Assembly (NCBI GenBank): GCA_027854065.1
Contig: JAQGEF010000013.1
Location: 62,001-126,000, forward strand
Source: Polluticaenibacter yanchengensis
GTDB taxonomy: Bacteria; Bacteroidota; Bacteroidia; Chitinophagales; Chitinophagaceae
DNA: 64,000 nt
Direction of reading: 5' to 3'
The notes under the pieces were generated by a model, which searched no databases, was not told the DNA's origin, and was given only the letters and a program-made list of their open reading frames with translations. How positions within the stretch are numbered: the stretch's first letter is position 1; each line of letters opens with the position of its first letter. Shown one piece after another: positions 26,046 through 35,206 of the stretch. The position numbers and the translations under genes were made by a program.

Positions 26046-26119
26046 GGGCCCTTAGCTCAGCTGGTTAGAGCACCTGACTCATAATCAGGGGGTCGTAGGA
26101 TCGTGCCCTACAGGGCCCA
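26046..26119 (+). tRNA. tRNA with CAU anticodon (tRNA-Met or tRNA-Ile2)
   Basis: 74-nt cloverleaf. Acceptor GGGCCCT/AGGGCCC, D-arm with AGCTCAGCTGGTTAGAGC, anticodon stem CCTGA/TCAGG with loop CTCATAA, variable loop, T-stem GTAGG/CCTAC, discriminator A. CCA is not encoded. The CAU anticodon fits elongator Met or the AUA-reading tRNA-Ile2 that is modified to lysidine. The GGGCCCT acceptor stem is closer to E. coli ileX than to metT, so Ile2 is a real option. It is not an initiator, because the 1-72 pair is intact and there is no GGG/CCC anticodon stem. Odd: the T-loop reads ATCGTGC instead of TTCGAGC, swapping positions 54 and 58. Confidence 0.93.
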
Positions 26120-26127
26120 CAAAACCA

Positions 26128-26156
26128 AAGCATCTGATAGGCTCAGATGCTTTTTT
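26128..26156 (+). terminator. tRNA terminator
   Basis: AAGCATCTGA, loop TAGGC, TCAGATGCTT and a T-run. A single-tRNA transcription unit. Confidence 0.88.
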
Positions 26157-26340
26157 ATTAGCTTTTTAAGTAGATATTATTCAGGTTGCCAGGTTTGAGA
26201 AATAAGATTTTTTTCGAAAAATCTTGCTTTTAAATAAAAAAAGCTCAAATTTGTTGATTAGTGCATTAAAATAACATTACTTTCGGATGAGTTTATTAAC
26301 GATGATATCCGTCTTTCACTTTGATTTTCGCTAAATTTTT

Positions 26341-27144
26341 ATGGAATATAATACATCCAGGGGTCATTTATTAATGAGAGAATATGGCAGGCATATTCAA
26401 AAAATGGTTGATTACCTTTTGTCTATTGAAGACAGGGAGGCAAGGACTAAAAATGCTAAGGCTATTATAGAATTAATGACATTTTTGAATCCCCAATTAA
26501 AAACAATTGAAGATTATAAGCATAAACTTTGGGACCATTTACATTTTATGAGTGACTTTAAATTAAATGTTGACGCACCATATCCTGTACCAACCAAAGA
26601 AACTTATAAGTCAAAACCGGAACCGCTTCCTTATCCAAACCGAAATCCAAGATATAATCATTTAGGTAAGAACATAGAACTGGTAATTAATAAAGCATTA
26701 TCCGAAGAAGATCCACAAAAGAAAAGCGGATTTGCACATTCTATTGCCTATTATATGAAACTGGCTTATAGTACCTGGCATAAGGAACTTGTACACGATG
26801 ATAATATCCGCCAGGAATTAAATGCTATTACTAATGGTGAACTGGAGTTTACCAATACACCTTATGTTCGCCACAGAACAAATGCAGGTAATAATGATGA
26901 TTATGGTATTAAGCGTAGCAATAATAAATTCAGACAAGGTTCTTCAGGTAGCGGAGCTTCCCGGATGAATGCCGGTGGTGGTAGCAATATGAACCGTACG
27001 AATAGTAATAGCAACAGAAGCAATAACAGTAGCAACAGGAATAACAATAACAGCAATAATAATAATAATAACAGAAGTAATAATAACAATAACAGGAATA
27101 GTAATAACAACAATAACAAGTTTCAAAAAAGAAACTTCCGTTAG
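26341..27144 (+). CDS. DUF4290 protein with Asn/Ser/Arg-rich tail
   Basis: 267 residues. The first ~180 residues (MEYNTSRGHLLMREYGRHIQKMVDYLL ... HPYVRHR-like) are DUF4290, a helical Bacteroidota family that commonly precedes murA, as here. The C-terminal ~70 residues are low complexity: runs of Asn with Ser, Arg and Gly, encoded by AAT/AAC/AGC tracts. Such basic, Asn-rich, disordered tails suggest RNA or nucleoid contact or phase-separating behaviour, but this is inference. A terminator separates it from murA, so the two share a neighbourhood but perhaps not a transcript. Confidence 0.88.
   Translation: MEYNTSRGHLLMREYGRHIQKMVDYLLSIEDREARTKNAKAIIELMTFLNPQLKTIEDYKHKLWDHLHFMSDFKLNVDAPYPVPTKETYKSKPEPLPYPNRNPRYNHLGKNIELVINKALSEEDPQKKSGFAHSIAYYMKLAYSTWHKELVHDDNIRQELNAITNGELEFTNTPYVRHRTNAGNNDDYGIKRSNNKFRQGSSGSGASRMNAGGGSNMNRTNSNSNRSNNSSNRNNNNSNNNNNNRSNNNNNRNSNNNNNKFQKRNFR
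26997..27119 (+). repeat. AAT/AAC trinucleotide-rich coding tract
   Basis: Imperfect trinucleotide repeats (AAT, AAC, AGC, AGT, AGG) encode the Asn-rich tail of the DUF4290 protein. Length variation by slippage in multiples of three is expected here. Confidence 0.85.
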
Positions 27145-27168
27145 TAATTAATTAATTTCTGAATAAAA

Positions 27169-27208
27169 AGCGGTTGTCTGATTGAATACATTAGACAACC
27201 GCTTTTTT
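27169..27208 (+). terminator. terminator of the DUF4290 gene
   Basis: AGCGGTTGTCT (27169-27179) pairs with AGACAACCGCT (27193-27203), followed by T5. Confidence 0.9.
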
Positions 27209-27295
27209 GCCATAAAATGTTTTATTTTAATTAATTTATAAAAGTTGTTTAGCACCTTTGCTGCCAAATAATAAATAAAAGCACAGAATTTTTGC

Positions 27296-28600
27296 ATGTC
27301 ACAATTTCAAGTAATAGGAGGCAATAAGCTTTCAGGAAGCATTACACCGCAAGGTGCAAAAAACGAAACATTACAAATTTTAGCTGCAGTTCTATTAACC
27401 AAAGAAAAAGTTACCATATCCAACATACCTGATATTCTGGATGTAAATATGCTCATAGAATTGTTAGGGCTGCTAGGCGTGAAAATTGAGAAACTCAATA
27501 CAGATACTTATATATTCCAGGCGGACGATGTTAATGTCGATTTTCTTACCTCTGATGAATTTCATGCAAAAAGTGGTAAGTTAAGAGGAAGTGTAATGCT
27601 TGCCGGGCCTATGCTGGGGCGTTATAAAAGAGCATTTGTGCCAAAGCCCGGCGGTGATAAAATTGGCCGCCGTCGTTTGGATACACATATTATCGGTTTT
27701 CAAAAATTGGGGGCCAACTTTTCTTATAATGAGAATGGGTATTACCAGTTGGAAGCAGATGAACTGAAGGGCACTTATATGCTGCTGGATGAGCCATCTG
27801 TAACCGGTACTGCTAATATTGTAATGGCTGCAGCATTGGCCAGTGGGACTACTACTATTTACAATGCAGCCTGTGAGCCTTATTTGCAGCAGCTTTGCAG
27901 TATGATCAACCGCATGGGAGGTAAAATTTCAGGTATCGGAAGTAACCTGTTGGTTATTGAAGGTGTTGAAACTCTTGCAGGTACAGAGCACCGGATTTTA
28001 CCGGATATGATTGAAGTAGGGTCCTTTATAGGCCTTGCTGCTATGACCCAAAGTTCTATTACTATTGAAAATTGTGGCATCCAACATTTAGGTATCATCC
28101 CGGAGAAGTTTCGCCAGCTTGGAATAGATTTTTATACAGAAGGTGATAATATCATTGTTTGCGAACAGGATGTATATGAGATACAATCTTTCATGGATGG
28201 TGGTGTACTAACTATTTACGATAATCCGTGGCCAGGTTTTACCCCTGATTTATTAAGTATTATTTTAGTTGTAGCAACCCAGGCTAAAGGAAGTTTATTG
28301 GTGCATCAAAAAATGTTTGAAAGCCGCTTGTTCTTCACAGATAAGCTCATTGATATGGGGGCACAAATTATACTGTGCGACCCGCACCGCGCTGCCGTTG
28401 TTGGCCTGGGAAGGCAGCATCGTTTAAAAGGCATTACTATGAGTAGCCCGGATATTCGTGCAGGTGTCGCATTATTAATAGCGGCATTAAGCGCACAAGG
28501 GAAAAGTATTATTCAAAACATCGACCAGATTGATCGAGGATATCAATATATAGATAAGCGTTTACAGGCGTTAGGTGCAGATATTCAACGGATATCATAA
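27296..28600 (+). CDS. murA: UDP-N-acetylglucosamine 1-carboxyvinyltransferase (Asp-type MurA)
   Basis: 434 residues, normal length. First committed step of peptidoglycan synthesis: transfer of enolpyruvate from PEP to UDP-GlcNAc. AKNETLQILAAVLL (about 21-34) contains the conserved KN pair. The catalytic loop reads PGGDKIGRRRLDTH (about 118-131), so Asp121 occupies the position of E. coli Cys115, the residue alkylated by fosfomycin. The Asp form is active in other bacteria and intrinsically fosfomycin-tolerant. Monocistronic between two terminators; ATG 27296 directly follows AATTTTTGC. Confidence 0.96.
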   Translation: MSQFQVIGGNKLSGSITPQGAKNETLQILAAVLLTKEKVTISNIPDILDVNMLIELLGLLGVKIEKLNTDTYIFQADDVNVDFLTSDEFHAKSGKLRGSVMLAGPMLGRYKRAFVPKPGGDKIGRRRLDTHIIGFQKLGANFSYNENGYYQLEADELKGTYMLLDEPSVTGTANIVMAAALASGTTTIYNAACEPYLQQLCSMINRMGGKISGIGSNLLVIEGVETLAGTEHRILPDMIEVGSFIGLAAMTQSSITIENCGIQHLGIIPEKFRQLGIDFYTEGDNIIVCEQDVYEIQSFMDGGVLTIYDNPWPGFTPDLLSIILVVATQAKGSLLVHQKMFESRLFFTDKLIDMGAQIILCDPHRAAVVGLGRQHRLKGITMSSPDIRAGVALLIAALSAQGKSIIQNIDQIDRGYQYIDKRLQALGADIQRIS

Positions 28601-28687
28601 AATTTAATTTGCAGTAGTAAAAAGCCGTTTGATGGAATAATATCAAGCGACTTTTTATTTAAAACCAGCCTGCTCTTCATGAAATGC

Positions 28688-28717
28688 AAAATGGCTGCTC
28701 TATACGGCAGCCATTTT
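28688..28717. terminator. terminator between murA and the T9SS cargo gene
   Basis: AAAATGGCTGC (28688-28698) pairs with GCAGCCATTTT (28707-28717), a perfect 11-bp stem between convergent genes. An imperfect AAAGCCG...CTTTTT hairpin at about 28619-28659 probably serves murA. Confidence 0.8.
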
Positions 28718-28741
28718 GATAAGAAATTGAGCAAATAGTTT

Positions 28742-29944
28742 TTATAGTTTATTAATTGTTTTTATTGTGATTTTTCCATCCACCACTATTTTAATTCTGT
28801 AAACACCTGCAGCTTTTGGTGTTAATCTTGATTGGTATTGTCCTTTTGCTAAGTTCGCTCTGTCTATAACTTCTAAAATTTTACCGTCTGAAGATAATAA
28901 CTGAACACTCACTTTAGCATTATTCTCCACCTGGTAAATAACATTAATAAAGTCGCTTGTCGGGTTTGGATAAACGCTGATGTTGGCTCCGATTCCTTCT
29001 ACTGAAACAACTTTAGATAAGCTTTCTTTACCATCAACATCTACCTGCTTAATTCTGTAAAAAACAGTTTCTCCATCTGTATTTACATCTTCAAAGCTAT
29101 AACTATTGGTTTGAAGGCGAAGATTTCCTGTTGCTTCAATAAAACCGATATCTGTAAAATTGCTGCCATCTTTACTTTTTTGAACATAATAACCTTTGTT
29201 ATTATATTCAGAACTTGTGGTCCAGGTAACAGTGTTGCCACTAGAACTTCTGTTTGCTGCTACATCAATAAAGGTTACCGGGAGAGATCCTTGAGCAGTT
29301 TTTGCATATCCCCAAACATCAACTGAAAACGCAGCGTATCTGCTATCAAAATATGATGTGCCATTTGATGATGTATTAGGGTCATAATACCAAAAAAAGT
29401 TCAATGATTTACTTGTATCAGCAGAAAAATACCAATACATACTATCAGCGGTAAAGTTTATACCGACAAAGAAACTTGAAAAATTTGGATCTATTACGCC
29501 ATTGGCTGCTTTAACAGCGGAATACCTGTCAGATTTAGTTGAATCTCCAAAATAAACAGCATAGTAGTAATTGTTTACATCAGTTTCTGCAGTGCGGTTA
29601 TATTGATAGCCACCCAGGTATGTCTGGCTTTTTAACATGTGTGGTGTGCTGGTAGTATCTTTAAATTCCGCTATGTAACCCCGGATAATATTATTAGGCC
29701 TGCCTGCACGGCTGTAAACACGATATTTTACTGCTGTTATAACAATGGAATCGGCATTTGGCACTGCTGCAATAGGAATATGAACATCATCATACGTAAT
29801 TCGCTGGTTGACTCTTGCAGCAGAATAACCATTATAAATACCGGTTGAATTCTTATCGAACGTTGCATAAAGTTTAGCCGGTGTTTGTGAAAATAAGTTA
29901 AAACAAATAGTGGCTAAGATGGTAAAAAGTAAAAATTTCCTCAT
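28742..29944 (-). CDS. exported protein with T9SS type A sorting domain
   Basis: 400 residues. Signal peptide 1-19. The middle is beta-rich and includes a fibronectin-like stretch (TVTWTTSSEYNNKGYYVQKSKDG at about 240-262, containing a typical WTTSSEYNNKGY motif). The C-terminal ~80 residues are a T9SS sorting tail: ISVYPNPTSDFINV followed by GVYRIKIVVDGKITIKTINKL, which ends in the KxxL-like motif. It is predicted to cross the outer membrane through the type IX system and be anchored at the surface. The passenger shows no catalytic motif I recognise. Confidence 0.88.
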   Translation of the reverse strand: MRKFLLFTILATICFNLFSQTPAKLYATFDKNSTGIYNGYSAARVNQRITYDDVHIPIAAVPNADSIVITAVKYRVYSRAGRPNNIIRGYIAEFKDTTSTPHMLKSQTYLGGYQYNRTAETDVNNYYYAVYFGDSTKSDRYSAVKAANGVIDPNFSSFFVGINFTADSMYWYFSADTSKSLNFFWYYDPNTSSNGTSYFDSRYAAFSVDVWGYAKTAQGSLPVTFIDVAANRSSSGNTVTWTTSSEYNNKGYYVQKSKDGSNFTDIGFIEATGNLRLQTNSYSFEDVNTDGETVFYRIKQVDVDGKESLSKVVSVEGIGANISVYPNPTSDFINVIYQVENNAKVSVQLLSSDGKILEVIDRANLAKGQYQSRLTPKAAGVYRIKIVVDGKITIKTINKL

Positions 29945-30369
29945 AATTTATGGTGTTATTTAGTTACATTAAAATTATTTATAAATTTTCTTTTTGCTGC
30001 CTGGGAAAAAAAGTTTTGCGAAAATTCAATTTTAGCCCTAAAATGTTAAATCTGAATTAATAAAATACATCTATTCGGTGAACAAATTTGTAAAGTAATA
30101 AATATTATAAATTTATTACAATTGTTTCATTAAACAGAAATATACCTATTGTTTACAAATTTTGCAATGGTTGGTCTATTTGTATGTAAAATGTATCGAA
30201 TGAATATTCTATTAAATTTTTGGTGCAGTGAAATGCATTTTGTAGAGAAGGGCAAAATATGGATAACATCCAAAAGTATCCCAAAATTAATGGAATCATT
30301 TTCCTAAATTATTTAGCAAAACGCTTATTTTTGCTGCTAATTGCTTTATCATTAAAAGGCAAGAAAATT
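29945..30369. other. AT-rich divergent intergenic region
   Basis: 425 bp between the T9SS cargo gene (minus) and uvrA (plus). It holds the uvrA promoter and an AT palindrome GTAATAAAT-N7-ATTTATTAC at 30095-30119 that could be an operator. No other gene or RNA seen. Confidence 0.5.
30326..30333 (+). promoter_or_regulatory. uvrA promoter (-7 element TATTTTTG)
   Basis: Exact TAnnTTTG, 36 bp before ATG 30370. Transcription from it would begin downstream of the alternative start at 30259, which therefore cannot be used from this promoter. Confidence 0.6.
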
Positions 30370-33282
30370 ATGGCCAGGAAAATTGCTTCTCCCACTAGTA
30401 ATAATGTAATGCCCGTAGATACACAGGTAATAGATGTAGTAGGTGCGCGTGAAAATAATCTGAACAATATTAATATCAGTATCCCCAAAAACAAACTGGT
30501 AGTTTTTACAGGGGTTAGCGGCAGTGGCAAAAGCTCGCTGGCTTTTGATACCATTTTCCATGAGGGGCAACGCCGGTATATGGAAAGCTTTAGCGCCTAT
30601 GCCCGTCAGTTTATTGGTAATATGGAGCGCCCTGATGTTGACAGGATTACGGGGTTGTCGCCGGTAATTTCCATAGAACAAAAAACGACCAACAAAAATC
30701 CGAGAAGTACTGTTGGTACCGTTACCGAAATATACGATTTTATGCGTTTGTTATATGCCCGTGCAGCAAATGCTTACAGCTATAACACCGGCAAGATAAT
30801 GGTGAAATTCAGTGAAGAAGAAATTGTCGAAAATATCCGTGAAAAGTTTGAAGATAAAAAGGTCGTATTGCTCGCACCCATTATAAGGGGGCGGAAAGGT
30901 CATTACAGGGAATTGTTTGAAGACTTTTTGAAAAAAGGCTACCTGAAAGTACGTGTTGATGGAGAAGTAAAAGATATCACACCCAAAATGCAGCTTGACC
31001 GCTATGTGATACATGATATCGAACTCGTCATAGACCGGTTGGCTGTTACAGAAGATATGCGCATTCGGTTAAGCCAAAGTATTCAAAAAACCTTACAGAT
31101 GGGGAAAGGGTTGATGCAGGTGCTTGACTATGACACCAACCAGGTAACACAATACAGTAAAAGCCTGATGTGCAATGAAACCGGTATCAGCTATGACGAG
31201 CCTTCACCAAATACATTTTCATTTAACAGCCCTTATGGCGCATGCCCGGTTTGTAAAGGATTAGGTACCGTTTATACGATCAACAGGGACGCTATGATTC
31301 CGGACAGCTCCAAAACAGTAGCAGAAGGTGGTATCGTACCGCTTGGCGAAGAGCGGGATGCATGGATTTACAGGCAGATTGCAGCCATCGCAAGAAGGCA
31401 AAAAATAAATCTTAAGAAACCCATTAATGAGATACCAGAAGATTTTATCCATTTTATATTGTATGCCCATACACCAAAAGATCAAATAGCCGAAGCCAAT
31501 ATGGTGGTGACTGATTTTGATACTTTAGGTACAGCAAATGATTCTGAAAAGTCAGCGTATGATAATGCAGAGTTCGAAGGAATTGTGCACCTCGTAAAAC
31601 GTTGGTTTAATACCAGTAGCAGCGAAGCAATCCGGAACTGGGCCGAAGAGTTCTTTTCAGTAGAAAGTTGTGCCAGCTGCCAGGGTGCAAGACTTAAAAA
31701 AGAAAGTCTTTGGTTTAAAGTAGCGGATAAAAATATTGCCGAATTGAGCCATATGGACCTGGATGAGTTAGCTGTTTTTATTAATAATGTTAATGGAAAG
31801 CTGTCCGCTAAGCAACAGGCAATTGCAAAAGATATTTTAAAGGAAATTTCCGACCGGTTATCGTTTTTGCTGAATGTAGGCTTAAATTACCTGTCGCTGA
31901 ACCGGCCTTCCAAAACGCTCAGCGGAGGCGAAAGTCAACGTATTCGTCTTGCAACCCAAATCGGCAGCCAGTTAGAAGGCATCACTTATATTCTGGATGA
32001 GCCATCTATAGGCTTGCATCAACGGGATAATCAGCGGTTAATTGATGCATTACTGAACCTGCGCGATATTGGAAACACTGTATTGGTAGTAGAACATGAT
32101 AAAGATATTATGCTGGCAGCAGATTATATTATAGATATTGGGCCCCGTGCAGGCAAGCATGGAGGCAATATTGTTGCAGCAGGTACACCGCAGGAATTTT
32201 TAAAAACCAATACGGAAACATCAAAATTCCTAAATGGCAACAGGACTATAGAAGTGCCGAAAGTGCGCAGGTCAGGAACCGGGCAATTTATAGAACTGAA
32301 AGGAGTGACCGGCCATACACTTAAAAATGTAAGTGCCAGGTTTCCTTTAGGTTGCCTTACTGTCGTAACAGGAGTAAGTGGCAGTGGGAAAAGTACCTTG
32401 ATAAACGATACGCTTTACCCGATATTAAGCAATCATGCTTTTAAGGCCAGTAAAATGAAGCCAATGCCTTATGCAGGCATTGAAGGTCTTCAGTTTGTAG
32501 ATAAAGTAATAGAAATAGATCAAAGCCCCATTGGACGCACACCACGCAGTAACCCGGCCACGTACTGCGGGTTCTTTACAGAAATTCGCACCATGTTTGC
32601 CAGTGTGCCCGAAGCAAAAATACGTGGGTACAAACCAGGCCGTTTCTCATTTAATGTCAAAGGCGGCCGCTGTGAAGTATGTGAAGGCGGAGGTATGCGT
32701 ACCATAGAAATGAATTTCCTGCCCGATGTATACGTGCCTTGCGAAAAGTGCCAGGGCAAGCGTTATAACCGGGAAACCCTGGAGATTCGTTATAAAGGTA
32801 AAAGTATCAGCGATGTACTGGACATGACGGTAGATGAAGCAGTTGAGTTCTTCCATGCCGTGCCCTGGCTACATCGCCGTATTAAAAGTTTGCAGGATGT
32901 TGGATTAGGGTATATTTCATTAGGACAAAGCGCCACCACGCTCAGCGGAGGAGAAGCACAGCGCGTGAAACTCGCCACGGAACTCGGGAAAAAAGAAACA
33001 GGAAAAACGTTTTATATATTGGATGAACCGACTACAGGATTGCATTTTAGTGATGTGAAACAATTATTAGATGTTATTCAGAAGCTGGTGGATAGAGGTA
33101 ATACCGTTTTAGTAATCGAACATAACCTCGATGTGATAAAAGTAGCCGATTATATAATAGACCTTGGCCCTGAAGGCGGTAAAGGTGGCGGGCAAATATT
33201 ATTTCAGGGAGTACCGGAAGATTTAGTGAAAATAAAAGAAAGCAGGACTGCTCCGTTTGTAGAAGCAGAATTGAAAGCATAA
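30370..33282 (+). CDS. uvrA: excinuclease ABC subunit A
   Basis: 970 residues from ATG 30370 (MARKIASP). Damage-recognition ATPase of nucleotide excision repair, working with UvrB/UvrC. Walker A GVSGSGKSS about 47 and GVSGSGKST about 667; signatures LSGGESQRIRL about 517 and LSGGEAQRVKL about 858; zinc ligands CPVCKG with CASCQG in the first half and CEVCEGGG (about 767) with CEKCQG in the second. The open frame extends 37 codons upstream to 30259, but that segment is not UvrA-like and precedes the promoter. The uvrB and uvrC genes are not adjacent. Confidence 0.97.
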   Translation: MARKIASPTSNNVMPVDTQVIDVVGARENNLNNINISIPKNKLVVFTGVSGSGKSSLAFDTIFHEGQRRYMESFSAYARQFIGNMERPDVDRITGLSPVISIEQKTTNKNPRSTVGTVTEIYDFMRLLYARAANAYSYNTGKIMVKFSEEEIVENIREKFEDKKVVLLAPIIRGRKGHYRELFEDFLKKGYLKVRVDGEVKDITPKMQLDRYVIHDIELVIDRLAVTEDMRIRLSQSIQKTLQMGKGLMQVLDYDTNQVTQYSKSLMCNETGISYDEPSPNTFSFNSPYGACPVCKGLGTVYTINRDAMIPDSSKTVAEGGIVPLGEERDAWIYRQIAAIARRQKINLKKPINEIPEDFIHFILYAHTPKDQIAEANMVVTDFDTLGTANDSEKSAYDNAEFEGIVHLVKRWFNTSSSEAIRNWAEEFFSVESCASCQGARLKKESLWFKVADKNIAELSHMDLDELAVFINNVNGKLSAKQQAIAKDILKEISDRLSFLLNVGLNYLSLNRPSKTLSGGESQRIRLATQIGSQLEGITYILDEPSIGLHQRDNQRLIDALLNLRDIGNTVLVVEHDKDIMLAADYIIDIGPRAGKHGGNIVAAGTPQEFLKTNTETSKFLNGNRTIEVPKVRRSGTGQFIELKGVTGHTLKNVSARFPLGCLTVVTGVSGSGKSTLINDTLYPILSNHAFKASKMKPMPYAGIEGLQFVDKVIEIDQSPIGRTPRSNPATYCGFFTEIRTMFASVPEAKIRGYKPGRFSFNVKGGRCEVCEGGGMRTIEMNFLPDVYVPCEKCQGKRYNRETLEIRYKGKSISDVLDMTVDEAVEFFHAVPWLHRRIKSLQDVGLGYISLGQSATTLSGGEAQRVKLATELGKKETGKTFYILDEPTTGLHFSDVKQLLDVIQKLVDRGNTVLVIEHNLDVIKVADYIIDLGPEGGKGGGQILFQGVPEDLVKIKESRTAPFVEAELKA

Positions 33283-33351
33283 TTACATTCGGGACTTGTA
33301 TATAAATGGATGAAGCGAATATGAGTGATTATGTCAGGTTGCATAATTCTC

Positions 33352-33382
33352 TTTGTACATTCAATCAAAAAGTGTATTTTTG
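33352..33382 (+). promoter_or_regulatory. upstream rpsT promoter (P1)
   Basis: TTTG (33352-33355), 19-bp spacer, TATTTTTG (33375-33382). It would give a leader of about 160 nt ahead of rpsT. Confidence 0.6.
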
Positions 33383-33493
33383 CATGCTCGAAATAGGGAT
33401 TAATATAATGATCTGTAATTTAAATGATTATAGATTTTACGCGGCAGATTAATACCAATTTTGATAAATTATTATAATTATATTTTTAAATTA

Positions 33494-33525
33494 TTTGGTA
33501 GAATAGCAAAATGTATTTAATTTTG
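33494..33525 (+). promoter_or_regulatory. proximal rpsT promoter (P2)
   Basis: TTTG (33494-33497), 20-bp spacer, TAATTTTG (33518-33525), 23 bp before the rpsT ATG. Confidence 0.7.
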
Positions 33526-33548
33526 CCGTCCAATTTATAGAAAAAGTT

Positions 33549-33812
33549 ATGGCTAATCATAAAGCAACCAAAAAAGATGTACGTCAGGCAGCAAGACGTC
33601 GCGAAAGAAACCGTTACAATGGTAAAACAACTCGTAATGCTATCAAAAACCTGAAAGCATTGAATGATATTGCTGAGATTGAAAAAGGTTTACCTGGTGT
33701 TGAAAGCTTAATCGACCGTTTAGCTAAACGTGGTGTTATTCATAAAAATAAAGCTGCGAACTTAAAAAGCAAATTAGCTTTACGTACAAATGCTGTAAAA
33801 GCATCTGCATAA
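33549..33812 (+). CDS. rpsT: 30S ribosomal protein S20
   Basis: 87 residues, basic. N-terminus MANHKATKKDVRQAARRRERN and the C-terminal GVIHKNKAANLKSKLA are the S20 signatures. Binds 16S rRNA early in 30S assembly. Single gene with two tandem promoters and its own terminator, the usual arrangement for rpsT. Confidence 0.98.
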   Translation: MANHKATKKDVRQAARRRERNRYNGKTTRNAIKNLKALNDIAEIEKGLPGVESLIDRLAKRGVIHKNKAANLKSKLALRTNAVKASA

Positions 33813-34120
33813 TTAATTAACTAACTACAGTTATAAATAGAACAATAAGTGTCGGTATACTATCGGCACTTATTGTTTTTGTATTTTGTTAGGTTTTATT
33901 ACAGTTAAAACTGTATGGGCGGATTTTTTCCGCCTTTTCTATGTCCATGAGAATTATAGGATAGAATAACTATCCTCTTTGCAACAGCATTCTGCCAAAT
34001 GAAAGTCTATTGCCCGCAAAACATTCTTATAACAAAGGTTTATACGCATTTGTATAAATTGTTTATGGAAATTTCTGTTATTTCGCAACAGAATTATAAT
34101 GACAACTAATATTTTCTACT
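33813..34120 (+). terminator. rpsT terminator and following intergenic region
   Basis: 33842-33873: ACAATAAGTG(T)CGG pairs with TCGGCACTTATTGT (one wobble), followed by TTTTTG, the main rpsT terminator. A second hairpin GGCGGA-TTTTT-TCCGCC-TTTT lies at 33918-33938, and AGGATAG-AATAA-CTATCCT at 33958-33976. The remaining ~140 bp up to lptB are AT-rich, with no gene seen. Confidence 0.75.
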
Positions 34121-35140
34121 TTGAGTTTAACCATACATACCAGTAATTTAATTAAAACCTATAGTGGCAGAACTGTAGTTAAAAAAGTAAGTGTCAACGT
34201 AAGTCAGGGCGAGATTGTTGGGTTATTAGGTCCCAACGGCGCCGGTAAAACCACCACCTTCTACATGGTGGTTGGCTTAATCAGGCCCGATGAAGGAGAT
34301 GTGTTTCTGAACGATACCAATATCACTAAGCTTCCAATGTACAAGCGTGCTCAAATGGGCATTGGTTACCTGCCGCAGGAAGCAAGTGTATTTCGTAAAC
34401 TGTCTGTATATAATAATATTATGGCAGTACTGGAAATGACCAGGCTTACAAAGAAAGAAAGAATAATGAAAGCCGAAAGTTTGCTGGATGAATTCCATTT
34501 ACAGCATGTGCGTAATAATAACGGTGACAGCCTGAGTGGCGGTGAGCGACGCAGAACAGAGATTGCAAGAGCATTAGCTGTAGATCCTAAGTTTATCCTA
34601 TTAGACGAACCATTTGCAGGGGTAGATCCAATTGCAGTAGAAGATATTCAAACCGTGGTAGCACGTTTAAAATATAAGAACATCGGTATCTTAATAACCG
34701 ACCACAATGTAAATGAAACTTTAAGTGTTTGTGACAGAGCTTATTTATTAATAGACGGTAACATATTTAAACAAGGAACGGCACAGGAGTTGGCCGATGA
34801 TGAACAAGTGCGCCGTTTATACCTGGGTACCAATTTTGAATTACGTCGTAAGGACTGGATTATCAATATGGAGAAAGAGCAGTCGTTAAGAAAATCAGCC
34901 ATACCAGGAGTAGAATTACTGCAAAGCCTCGTACAACGTTTGGAAATTGAATTAAAAGATAAGGAATTGGTATTGCCGGAATCTGTTGCAGAAGTAGTGC
35001 AGGTATGCAATGACCTGGCATCACTAAGAGGTGATGACGATTTTGCTAAAATGGCACAAATACTTATTAGCACTCCAATTGATGAGGTGCCGGGATTGAT
35101 TCCGGACCTGAATGAACTAATAAGACAAAAAATTAAATAA
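34121..35140 (+). CDS. lptB: LPS export ABC transporter ATPase LptB with C-terminal extension
   Basis: 339 residues. Residues 1-240 are a canonical Lpt[10 protein letters not shown] at about 37-45, LPQEASVF (Q-loop), LSGGERRR about 139, [12 protein letters not shown] about 159, then TDHNV. It powers LPS transport from the inner membrane with LptFG. The last ~100 residues ([33 protein letters not shown]...) are a helical extension absent from E. coli LptB. The only possible start at the family N-terminus is TTG 34121: an in-frame TGA lies at 34100 and no ATG intervenes. Transcribed alone, ending in a long hairpin at 35164. Confidence 0.94.
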   Translation: MSLTIHTSNLIKTYSGRTVVKKVSVNVSQGEIVGLLGPNGAGKTTTFYMVVGLIRPDEGDVFLNDTNITKLPMYKRAQMGIGYLPQEASVFRKLSVYNNIMAVLEMTRLTKKERIMKAESLLDEFHLQHVRNNNGDSLSGGERRRTEIARALAVDPKFILLDEPFAGVDPIAVEDIQTVVARLKYKNIGILITDHNVNETLSVCDRAYLLIDGNIFKQGTAQELADDEQVRRLYLGTNFELRRKDWIINMEKEQSLRKSAIPGVELLQSLVQRLEIELKDKELVLPESVAEVVQVCNDLASLRGDDDFAKMAQILISTPIDEVPGLIPDLNELIRQKIK

Positions 35141-35163
35141 GATATACACTTATTTTTTTAGAT

Positions 35164-35206
35164 AATTGAAATAGGCTGCGTCACAATAACGCAGCCTATT
35201 TCAATT
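35164..35206. terminator. long hairpin after lptB
   Basis: AATTGAAATAGGCTGCGT, 7-nt loop, and its perfect 18-base complement. A/T-rich ends on both sides suggest a bidirectional terminator. The remaining ~230 bp up to marR hold only the marR promoter. Confidence 0.75.

Noticed and set aside
26901..27119. Poly-Leu and poly-Ile/Val minus-strand frames
   Set aside because: Complement of the AAT/AAC tract in the DUF4290 gene, not a membrane protein gene.
26997..27119. Possible CRISPR-like or VNTR array
   Set aside because: Trinucleotide coding repeat without spacers or repeat units of CRISPR length; no cas genes.
30259..30369. Longer uvrA start
   Set aside because: Lies upstream of the -7 element at 30326 and is not UvrA-like.
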